DNA of 64,000 nt from Bursaphelenchus xylophilus (Eukaryota > Nematoda > Chromadorea > Rhabditida > Aphelenchoididae), in contig CAJFCV020000001.1 of assembly GCA_904066235.2 (NCBI GenBank), positions 1,364,001 through 1,428,000 of the forward strand. Direction: 5' to 3'. Position numbers and translations under genes: made by a program. Of the stretch, positions 10,989 to 21,067 are shown in pieces (the first letter of the stretch is position 1; the number at the start of each line of letters is the position of its first letter). Under the pieces are notes generated by a model, which was given only the letters and a program-made list of their open reading frames with translations, had not been told where the DNA came from and did not search any database.

Positions 10989-11640
10989 ATCAGTCTGTCG
11001 GGAAAATAATGAGAAAAATGTCGCTGTTCCGATCATATCGCTGAAGTGAAAAACAATTTGTTTTTCTCCGCGACACAATTTATTTTCTCGATATCGATGC
11101 GATTTTTGACGCGGCAGAGTGATCATTATTTTCCCGACAGAATGATAAGGTGTACAAATGGTGTGACGACATTCTAATGACATGTCACAATTCATTTTGA
11201 AAATTTGAAAAAAACGTTTCATCGTATTTGTAACCTTTAATTTGATGCGGCAGAGTGCCCATTATTTTCCCGACAGACTATCATTGCTTATTAGTTTGTC
11301 GGGAAAATAATGTGGATTTGTCGCACTTTGGAATCGTCCATCTTGAGGGGGTTGATAGCCCCACTTGTCACGGCTGGAATTTTGGTGCGCGAATGCGACG
11401 AGACAAGACGTTTTGCTGCGACAAATCCACATTATTTTCCCGACAGACTGTTATCGCTGATTAGTTTGTCGGGAAAATAATGTGGATTTTTCACACTTTG
11501 AAATCGTCCATTATCCCTTGCTGACAGTAGCTATATCTTTAGATTTTGTGACGAGGCGAAACATTTTTTACTTTCCTCTTCGGCGATATGGTTTTCGCTA
11601 TACGACAGAGTCCTCATAATTTTCCCGATAGACTGATATG
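10989..11640. mobile_element. Cluster of MITE-B copies
   Basis: One complete copy at 10989-11147 is bounded by ATCAGTCTGTCGGGAAAATA and TTTTCCCGACAGAATGAT. At 11243-11640 a right end, a complete copy of a variant (11290-11455, with GTGGATTTGTCGCA at both ends) and another copy (11461-11638) follow nearly end to end. The family recurs at 13566, 44755, 47322 and 55563. All are non-coding. Confidence 0.75.
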
Positions 11641-11654
11641 ACGCACAGATTTCA

Positions 11655-12236
11655 CAAGGAAAGTACTTCTATGGGGTGTGGAATTACCGGTCGAGATATA
11701 TATCAAAAAATTCGCAAAAATTTTCTGATTCAGAATATATATAAATTAGCTGCCTAATTTTGGTTTAATGACATGTTTTTGTCCTCAGAAGTTTTCTCGC
11801 GACACCATGCAGTCTTCATGCAGTCAAGTCTTTTTGACCGTGTTTTTACCAATAAAAAAATTTTGTTTTGTGCTAAACTAAATTCTGAAGCCTTGACAAG
11901 CCTTAAAATATCAAATTGGATTACAACTACACCTTAAAAGTAGTTTCAATGTAAAAAAGGGTTCTAGTGTGGCAAAAAGAATCGAACCCGCTCCCCTCAG
12001 ATTTCCAATCTACCGCTCTAACCACTCGGCCACACCGCTCTCTTCCGAAGGAAGAGACCGAGCGCGCTTTTGTTGCCGCAGATTTTTTCCTCGAGAAAAA
12101 GATTTATTGAAAAAACTCGCTGATAGACCAAAATTAGGCAGCTAATTTATATATGTTCTGAATCAGAAAATTTTTGCGAATTTTTTGATATATATCTCGA
12201 CCGGTAATTCCACACCCCATAGAAGTACTTTCCTTG
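11655..12236. mobile_element. Inverted-repeat element carrying a tRNA-like sequence
   Basis: The ends are CAAGGAAAGTACTTCTATGG and its exact reverse complement. About 110 bp of inverted repeat continues inward on both sides (GAATTACCGGTCGAGATATA, TCTGATTCAGAATAT, TAGCTGCCTAATTTTGG). The element is flanked by TCA on both sides and sits inside the start of a decayed MITE-A copy (GACGCACAGATTTCA before, TAAAATTTGGCAAAA after). The interior holds a tRNA-like sequence at 11966-12036. Confidence 0.7.
11966..12036 (-). tRNA. tRNA-like sequence (anticodon loop reads GGA), probably a pseudogene
   Basis: The A box TGGCCGAGTGG and B box GGTTCGATTC are good matches to Pol III internal promoters, and a TTTTTT run follows the 3' end. 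The anticodon loop TTGGAAA gives GGA (serine), but the long serine variable arm is missing. The T stem is badly paired because CCCGC has become CTTTT-like. The 5' GTGTGGC and 3' GCCACAC pair perfectly, which may be a secondary helix. It is best read as tRNA-derived sequence within a mobile element. Confidence 0.5.
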
Positions 12237-12439
12237 TCAATAAAATTTGGCAAAAATTTGAATAATATTTTTAAGCCATATGCCAGACTTCTAGCTCATG
12301 CTTTGCGGAAGCGACCAAAATTTTTTGGTCGAAAGTTGGAAAAATATCAAAATTTTGTTTCGAATTTTGACATGCAAACTTTCACACCCACTTCTATCGT
12401 TAGGGTTCCACAAAAAAATCAATTTTTTCCGCGCGCAAA

Positions 12440-12534
12440 GAGATGGCCCAGTTAAAGATTAGCTTCAGATTCCAGCCCCTGAAAAGTGTGGGTGAACATA
12501 AAAATTTTGGAAAATTTGCTTAGAAAGTCAGACC
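12440..12534 (+). pseudogene. Decayed SL RNA copy
   Basis: It retains CCAGTTAAAG of the leader, the middle hairpin region (TTCCAGCCCCTGAAAAGTGT) and AAAATTTTGG. The GT donor has become AT and the final hairpin is broken. A further remnant at about 12640-12672 fuses the start GGATTAATT to the last hairpin, so an internal deletion removed the middle. Confidence 0.6.
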
Positions 12535-12758
12535 AATATAATTTAAAATTTAAAAGTTTATTAAACGAACTTGTTTTGTAAAAATTTTCTTGCTAACATT
12601 CCAGCTGAAAATACGATTTTAACTTATTTATTCCATCTTTGGATTAATTGCTATTGACTAAAAAGTCGAACAAATATCATTTCAAATGTTTTTTAATCCA
12701 TGAAATACCATCTAAAATACGGTTCTGATTTCTTTATTCAAAGCAAAAAAGTCAAAAA

Positions 12759-12876
12759 TGCGTACGCCACTTGAATTCCAAGGACGTCTCCGATCCAAGT
12801 ACTAATCAAGCGCACCGTTGCTTAACTTGCCAGATCGGACGGGATGGCGTGCTTTCAACGGGCTATGGGCGTACAC
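12759..12876 (-). rRNA. rrn5: 5S rRNA gene copy 2 (one-base deletion)
   Basis: It matches the other copies except for one missing base near the 3' end (TTGAATTCC on the plus strand instead of TTGAGATTCC). The promoter region and the T-rich terminator are intact. It forms a same-strand pair with copy 3, with starts 529-530 bp apart, which is the remnant of a tandem array. Confidence 0.85.
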
Positions 12877-13102
12877 ACTCCCTTCCCTTTCCACTTTTGA
12901 TTCCTTTCCCTGCAATTCCACCCAGTCCACGGCGGGGCTATTTTTTCGAGATTTTCTTCAAAATTTCAGTCAATAGTGACGTCACTAACACAGAAAAATT
13001 AGAGAGTATGCTTTTGGAGAGACCACACAGAAAAAGCGTAAATTCCCCAGCCAAAAAGGAAATGGTCGAACAGAGGTAAGCTGGCCCTTCCATTCTATCT
13101 TC

Positions 13103-13200
13103 GGATTAATTTCCCAAGTTAAAGGTTAGCTTGAGATTCCAGCTCCTGAAAAGTGTGGCTGAACAAGAAAATTTTGGAAAGTTTGACTAAAAAGTCGAAC
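13103..13200 (+). ncRNA. Spliced-leader (SL1-like) RNA gene, copy 2
   Basis: A full 98-nt copy: leader 13103-13124, GT donor, hairpins, AAAATTTTGG Sm-type site and terminal hairpin, identical in leader to the copies at 4091, 14603 and 49223. The upstream block AGCGTAAATTCCCCAGCC at about 13034-13052 is conserved at the same distance in the other copies. It lies between two same-strand 5S genes. Confidence 0.82.
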
Positions 13201-13287
13201 AAATATCAATTCAAATGTATTTTAATTCATGATATACCATGTAAAATACGGTTCTGATTTCTCTATTCAAATCAAAAAAGTCAAAAA

Positions 13288-13406
13288 TGCGTACGCCACT
13301 TGAGATTCCAAGGACGTCTCCGATCCAAGTACTAATCAAGCGCACCGTTGCTTAACTTGCCAGATCGGACGGGATGGCGTGCTTTCAACGGGCTATGGGC
13401 GTACAC
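13288..13406 (-). rRNA. rrn5: 5S rRNA gene copy 3
   Basis: 119 nt with the intact terminal helix, internal promoter boxes and T-rich downstream sequence. The same-strand neighbour at 12759 is one repeat unit away, and the intervening sequence contains the SL RNA gene on the opposite strand. Confidence 0.9.
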
Positions 13407-13565
13407 ACCCTTCTCTCTTTCCACTTTTGATTCCTTTCCGTCAAAATAAAAAAAGCGCCAAAAGCAGGGAAGGAAATGATTTTCTTTTTTGCAAAATTGA
13501 ACGATTTTTTAGACTGATTTTGTTTTTGAAAAAAAAAATTAATTCGGGACTTCCGACAAATAGAT

Positions 13566-13713
13566 TATATCAGTCTGTCGGGAAAATAATGAGCACTCTG
13601 TTGATCGAAATTACTTTTTTCAATTTGATTTTGGCAACACAATTCATTTTCTCAGTAGCAACGCCATTTTCGATGCAACAGAGTGCTTATTATTTTCCCG
13701 ACAGACTGATATA
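13566..13713. mobile_element. MITE-B copy, complete
   Basis: The inverted ends TATATCAGTCTGTCGGGAAA and their reverse complement continue inward for nearly 40 bp (GAGCACTCTGTTG). This is a clean example of the family. Confidence 0.8.
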
Positions 13714-13872
13714 AATAAACAAAAATTCAATTTTTGAGCCATGTATTTGAAAATTTTATTACTGTTAATAAATTATTCTACTTTTTCGAGATTTTCTTCG
13801 AAATTTCAATCATTGAAGACAAAATAACCGAAGACACATTTGATTGCTTTATTTCAATATTAGAGGCAAATG

Positions 13873-16800
13873 TCATACCGTTTTGAAGGTTTTTGTTCTC
13901 GAACTGACTGATACTGATGATATAAAAGTTGTTTGTTTCCCAAACAAAGCCAACAGCTTTGTGCGGAGGCTCTTGTTGAAAGCGATGTAAATCACCACGG
14001 CGGAGCCTGAAATACGAAAAAAAATATTTTTTTTCTGTTTTTCTCACCATGGTACGCCTGACAGACGAGTTGAGTGACAACGATCAACATAAAGCTTGCC
14101 CGGGTTTGATTAACATACGTAAACAGAGCACTGCACATCAAGAAAACTCCACACATGCTGGATAATTGAAGGACTGTCTGAAAAAAATAGAAAAAATCGA
14201 GATTTTTCGATAAAAATGCTTCAGAAAAATTATTTTTGCAATTTTTGGATAACAAATTTTAAGATCTACTACATTTTTCTGTATTAGTGACGTCATCAAT
14301 AACTAAAATTTTCAAGAAAATCTCGAAAAAGTAGCCCCGGCCGTGGACTGGGTGGAATTGCAGGGAAAGGAATCAAAAGTGGAAAGGGAAGGGAGTGTGT
14401 ACGCCCATAGCCCGTTGAAAGCACGCCATCCCGTCCGATCTGGCAAGTTAAGCAACGGTGCGCTTGATTAGTACTTGGATCGGAGACGTCCTTGGAATCT
14501 CAAGTGGCGTACGCATTTTTGACTTTTTTGATTTGAATAGAGAAATCAGAACCGTATTTTAGATGGTACATCATGAATTAAAATACATTTGAATTGATAT
14601 TTGTTCGACTTTTTAGTCAAACTTTCCAAAATTTTCTTGTTCAGCCACACTTTTCAGGAGCTGGAATCTCAAGCTAACCTTTAACTTGGGAAATTAATCC
14701 GAAGATAGAATGAAAGAGCCAGCTTACCTCTGATCCACCCTTTCCTTTTTGGCTGGGGAATTTACGCTTTTTCTGTGTGGTCTCTCCAAAAACACACTCT
14801 CTAATTTTTCTGTATTAATGACGTCACTGCTAACTGATTTTTTTCAGTCAAATCATTAGGTGGTGTTATGCATATATTTCAAACCAATAAAACCTACCAT
14901 TCTCTGGAAATGCGTCAATTTCTGGCTGCGATCTCCAAAGGTTTTCAGTCGATAAACTCGAACGGCCAGCTTGCAACAGATACAGACGTAGAGAAAAATC
15001 ATAGCAATTAGCACTACCATGTCGTGAATCGCCACTGCGTTATCAGCGTACTAAAAAATGAGGTTAATTTTTTTCAAATTTACAGGCATGGCTATATCCT
15101 GTAATTTTGGAATATGTATACAGAGCCGGGCTTTTGCCATTTCCGGGCCCTCAGCCCAGCCCAGCCCAGCCCAGCCCAGCCCAGCCCAGCCCAGCCCAGC
15201 CCAGCCCAGCCCAGCCCAGCCCAGCCCAGCCCAGCCCAGCCCAGCCCAGCCCAGCCCAGCCTCAGCATCAATTTCTACATTGTAGAACATTTCTGCCAAA
15301 ACTAAACTTTTTCCTTCTGCTAGCTTCAAAGATACAACAAAAACAAGTATCTTCTCTGATCGACTCTCCTCATTTTGCGTGCTCTCTCGCAAAAAAGATT
15401 GCGCAATATCTTTGGTTTTGCCGAAAATTGTTAGCTGAAATTTTCAAAATTTGTATCGGTCAACCTTTTTTCAATACGAAAAAAAATCCTACACGGAGTC
15501 GAACTCGGCCCAAAAAATTCCGTAGAGCCCAAGCCCGACCTTTTTTTGAAATTTCTAAGGCCCGACCCTGCCATAAAAACAATATCTGAACTCACATTTT
15601 CCGCCGACTTCTCCTCAAATATCGTCCCGGAATAGGGGTTGGTGAAGCCTGAAAAATAGCCCGGCGAAAGAATGGATGGAACCGTAAAATATCCATAGCC
15701 TAGGCCTTCGATTAATGCGATCAGAAGCCAACAATAAATTCGATATCCGCCAAACAATTTCTCCGAAACTTTTCGATTTATCAGGTCCGCTAGCCGATTC
15801 ACCGCCAGGATGAGGTAGCTCAAACATATACATGACCAAATTGCTGAAAAAATAACCAAATTGTTGAAAAAATGGAAAAAATTAACAATTGAGGCTAAAA
15901 AATGTGAAGCTCAGATTTTCTTTAAATTTTGCACACATATCAACCATAGGCCATACGTCAATTCCTGAAAGTTTTAGCTCGCAATTTATACGGAGAGCCG
16001 AGATATTGAACGATCCTTACCGGCGAGACAGTACGCAAAAATGCGGAGGGCGGTCAGAGAAAAGAGAGGCTTTTAGGCCGTATCTTTGCCAGTTTCGTGC
16101 GGAAAAAATTGATTTTTTGTGAAAATGTTACTCTCTACGGTAGAACTAGCTATAAAAATTTCCATGGAAAAATTTCGCAAAAAAAATCACATTTTTTTTC
16201 AAGTTTTGACCTAAAAAATTTGGGGAAATTTTTTAAATTTTGCCCAAAAATTTCAGCATCAGTTACTAAGCCATCGCAAAATATTTCTATCAAAAATAAT
16301 TTTTTTCCGTCATCAATCTTCAAAGATTCATCCAAAAGAAGTTTTTTCTCTGACCGACTCTCCTCATTTTACGTGCTCTCTCGCAAAAAGATGGCGCAAT
16401 ATCTCCGTTTCGGCTGAAAATTGTGAGCTGAAATTTTCAGGGATTGATCTGTGAACAATTTACATTTTATATACGAAATTTGAGGCAAAATGAAATATTA
16501 CACATGGTACCCTGAAAATTTTTTACAACAAATTTTGGTAAAATACGGGATTTACTTGATTGTTAATAAAATTGGAGCCTGAGGATTTGTTATTTTATCA
16601 CCTACCTCCCATTACGCAGCCAGAAATGTAATGCAAATTGGGGGAATCGCAAAAAACTTGGCCTTGCAAGGTGAAAATCCCACACAAAATGCAGATTAAA
16701 AATAACTCGATGAGATCCAATACGCCTGAAATTACATTTTATAGTCGAAAATTGAACATACCATTTTTTTTTTTTTTTTTTTTTGAGGTTACTGTAAAAA

Positions 16801-17031
16801 TTCCTTACCAATAAAAAACATGATCTTATAACAAGAATATTTGAAAAATTGCCGGCCTGTCATCACATACAAACACAGTGAGTATAATAAAACATAAATT
16901 GCTCCAAGTCCCAAATAAATCGGAGGGATCCAATAATTCGGTTGTTTCAGATGATCAAAATACCCCTCCTTGAATAAATTACAGTTATATAGACGTTCAT
17001 AATCGTGATGGCGGAAGAGATATAGCTCCAT
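13873..17031 (-). CDS. Serpentine chemoreceptor, Srt class
   Basis: Six exons, 16809-17031, 16606-16725, 15596-15843, 14898-15050, 14048-14177 and 13873-14006, join in phase for about 335 residues. The N-terminus has the Srt pattern: YNC near residue 15, a tryptophan in a loop (NYWIPPIYLGLGAIYVLLYS), then LCLYVMTGRQFFKYSCYKIM. Later features are an HYISGC helix, a NPYSGTIF loop, and a C-terminal helix ending YIAFNKSLR before a serine/threonine-rich tail. The predicted role is a plasma-membrane G-protein-coupled chemoreceptor in sensory neurons; the ligand is unknown. Intron 4 carries a 5S/SL RNA unit, intron 3 a CAGCC tandem repeat, and intron 2 a MITE-A copy. These account for most of the gene's length. 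Confidence 0.92.
14397..14515 (+). rRNA. rrn5: 5S rRNA gene copy 4
   Basis: 119 nt, intact in all conserved segments, followed by ATTTTTGACTTTTTT. It lies in intron 4 of the Srt gene, antisense to it. The unit is bounded by the direct repeat CTGTATTARTGACGTCA near 14279 and 14810, spaced about one repeat unit apart. Confidence 0.92.
14603..14700 (-). ncRNA. Spliced-leader (SL1-like) RNA gene, copy 3
   Basis: A complete 98-nt copy with the same leader, donor, Sm-type site and hairpins as the others, opposite in strand to the 5S gene 87 bp away. It is in the sense orientation of the host Srt gene. Confidence 0.82.
15152..15261. repeat. (CAGCC)n tandem repeat, about 22 units
   Basis: An uninterrupted pentanucleotide array in intron 3 of the Srt gene. 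It is open in several frames on both strands because the unit has no stop codons, so apparent proline/alanine- or glycine/tryptophan-rich proteins here are artefacts. Confidence 0.97.
15895..16470. mobile_element. MITE-A-related copy, decayed
   Basis: The left half has GAAGCTCAGATTTTCTTTAA, GTTTTAGCTCGCAATTT and GCGGTCAGAGAAAAGAG. The right half has the inverted counterparts (CTCTGACCGACTCTCCTC, TGAGCTGAAATTTTCAGG). It lies in intron 2 of the Srt gene. Confidence 0.6.
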
Positions 17032-17477
17032 GGAAATTTACAGAGCGATATTTGGCAGAAATTTGGCGATAAATTTATATTGTAGTAGACAAACCGATTA
17101 AAATAAGGTCAAAACTTATGAATTTCGTCCTGGCCAAGTCCAAGATGTTGTGAAATCACATGATTACACTTTATGTTTTAGTGTAACGACTGCCTAAAAC
17201 TTTACATGTCCATTTTTTAACAATTGTTTTATCTGTTGTTTTGTAGTTTCAAGTTAAAACTCGATCCCCTCGACAAAAGCGAACAACTCCCTACACTATT
17301 TAATATTATCTCACCCTTCATCATTAGTGTAATGACACATACAACAAATGTTTTTAAACCCACGTAGGATACCAAGTACAAGTTCAAAAAATTGTCAATA
17401 AATCAGATTTATTGGCAAAAAATCAACAAAAAAACCAAAAACACAACAAGAAAAAGATAACTGAGGATTCAGATAGC
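17032..17477. other. Intergenic region between the Srt and P1 genes
   Basis: It holds the upstream region of the Srt gene and the 3' flank of P1 copy 1 (a TTTATTG on the plus strand near 17405, i.e. CAATAAA on the minus strand, is a likely poly(A) signal). No gene was seen. Confidence 0.45.
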
Positions 17478-18155
17478 TTAGTCGAAGAGACCAAAGCCCA
17501 TGTCTTCCTCCTCGGACTCCTCCTTGACCTCTTCCTTCTTCTTCTTTCCCTCGTCCTTCTTCTCCGCGGCGGGGGCAGCTCCTCCGGCGGCTGGGGCAGC
17601 TGGGGCGGATCCGGCTCCAGATGAGATGTTGCTGATCAATTCCTGCAAATAGAAAGGGTATTGCAATTGATATCAGAACAGTGAATTTAAGGATGCTTTA
17701 GATGGGAAATGTTCCAAAGTTAACAATGCACTCCAGGATTTGGCGCTGGGTACGGTTAACATACAGAGGATTCAATTTTGCACAGTTTAGGAAACCCTCA
17801 AGCCGAAAATCAACATAGGGTATGGAACATGTGCCATGGATAATATAATAAGCTCAAAAACGTTGGCAAACCCTGAATTTCAACCCAATACAAAAGAAAA
17901 AACCTAGATCATGCTTTAGTTGACCTATTTATCCACTTTTTACTTCCTAAATTTAATAAGAATCAAAAGAAAAAACAAACTTACATTGACATCAACACCC
18001 TCGAGGGCCTTGGCGTAAAGTCCAGGCCAGAAAGGCTCGATCTGGACTCCAGCGGCGGCGACGAGCTTCTGGAGCTTGTCGGCGGATATGGCGATGCCTT
18101 CGTCTTGGAGGATCAGGGCAGAGTAGATGATAGCGAGTTCTTGGGTGGAGGCCAT
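17478..18155 (-). CDS. 60S acidic ribosomal protein P1, copy 1
   Basis: Exons 17985-18155 and 17478-17642 give 111 residues, the normal P1 length. The N-terminal domain ([20 protein letters not shown], then [18 protein letters not shown]) is the P1 dimerisation fold. An alanine/glycine/proline hinge and a lysine/glutamate-rich stretch lead to the universal C-terminal stalk peptide [11 protein letters not shown], which contacts elongation factors. P1 and P2 form the lateral stalk of the large ribosomal subunit. Upstream, TTTTCAG about 65 bp before the ATG could be a trans-splice acceptor. The gene is one arm of an inverted duplication with copy 2 at 20159, and the hinges differ by two residues and one substitution. 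The intron carries a candidate snoRNA. Confidence 0.98.
17707..17838 (-). ncRNA. Candidate intronic H/ACA snoRNA, copy 1
   Basis: It lies in the P1 copy 1 intron, inside a stretch (17670-17839) that is base-for-base identical to the intron of P1 copy 2 although the rest of the intron differs. The 5' hairpin has a lower stem GCACA/TGTGC, an internal pocket (TGTTCCAT opposite TTCCTAAAC) and an upper stem ACCCT/AGGGT. A hinge AAAATTGAA follows. A second hairpin uses GTTAAC/GTTAAC and CCAG/CTGG. ACATTT ends the unit as a possible ACA box. The H box is imperfect, so this is a candidate only. Confidence 0.5.
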
Positions 18156-19902
<1,747 letters not shown>

Positions 19903-20158
19903 ATTCGATCCCCAACTTGTTTATTGTTGATGTGTTTGATTGATAAAGTGTTTGATAAGCTAACTCTGAGGCTGATAAAGATTTTACACTGGTTTTATTC
20001 ACCATGAGATGTTTTTCGACCTGGAATGGATATTTTCCATGCGGTGGTCTGGTATAATATAAATTTATTCTCTAATTGTCACTTGTATTCAGACTCAGGT
20101 CCCGTACCAACGGCTAAGGCTTCTATAGCAACTTGCGTCAATTAATTTGAAGAAAGAA

Positions 20159-20837
20159 ATGGCCTCCACCCAAGAACTCGCTATCATCTACTCTGCCCTG
20201 ATCCTCCAAGACGAAGGCATCGCCATCTCCGCCGACAAGCTCCAGAAGCTCGTCGCCGCCGCTGGAGTCCAGATCGAGCCCTTCTGGCCCGGACTTTACG
20301 CCAAGGCCCTCGAGGGTGTTGATGTCAATGTAAGTTCATTTTCGATTGATTTTTGTTAAATTTAGGGTGTAAATAATGGATAAATGGGTCAACTAAGGCA
20401 TGATCTAGGTTTTTTCTTTTGGATTGAGCAGAAATTCGGGGTTTGCTAACTTTTTTGAGCTAATATTACCCATGGCACATGTTCCATACCCTATGTTGAT
20501 TTTCGGCTTGAGGGTTTCCTAAACTGTGCAAAATTGAATCCTCTGTATGTTAACCGTACCCAGCGCCAAATCCTGGAGTGCATTGTTAACTTTGGAACAT
20601 TTCCCATCTAAAGCATCCTTAAATTCACTGTTCTGATATAAATTGTAATATCCTTTCTATTTGCAGGAATTGATCAGCAACATCTCGTCTGGAGCCGGAT
20701 CCGCCCCAGCTGCCGCTGCCCCAGCCGCCGGAGGAGCTGCCCCCGCCGAGGAGAAGAAGGACGAGGGAAAGAAGAAGAAGGAAGAGGTCAAGGAGGAGTC
20801 CGAGGAGGAAGACATGGGCTTCGGTCTCTTCGACTAA
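20159..20837 (+). CDS. 60S acidic ribosomal protein P1, copy 2
   Basis: Exons 20159-20329 and 20667-20837 give 113 residues. The first exon encodes the same protein sequence as copy 1. The second differs in the hinge (two extra alanines) and has AEEKKDEG where copy 1 has AAEKKDEG. The stalk peptide [11 protein letters not shown] is intact, so both copies look functional. The leader before the ATG matches that of copy 1 closely and includes a TATTCAG that could accept a spliced leader. It lies 256 bp past the L27a stop on the same strand, compatible with its own promoter or with co-transcription. Confidence 0.98.
20472..20602 (+). ncRNA. Candidate intronic H/ACA snoRNA, copy 2
   Basis: Identical over its full length to the candidate in the intron of P1 copy 1. 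The same two hairpins are present, with ACATTT at 20597-20602 as the possible ACA box. Its position is mid-intron of a ribosomal protein gene, a common place for snoRNAs. Identity exceeds that of the flanking intron, which suggests constraint or gene conversion. Confidence 0.5.
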
Positions 20838-21067
20838 GTCAACTGAATCCTCAGGCTATTGGTTTTCCATCGACCGGCACTCTGTTATCCCTGTTAAACC
20901 TTTTTTTGTTGAGATAAAACCAAAAAACTTTAGTGGCAGTTTATTTTTTGCGTGGATAAAGTCAAATCTCTGTAGAACGAACTCTGAAATGTGCTTGTAT
21001 TACAGAGATTTGGACTATGGCAGTGTTATATTTCCCTTGAAAATGTATGTTGTTGTAGTTTCTCTAC

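Noticed and set aside
15051..15589. Several overlapping long open frames on both strands rich in SPAQP or GLGWA
   Set aside because: They are created by the (CAGCC)n array, whose unit lacks stop codons in all frames. They lie in a proven intron of the Srt gene.
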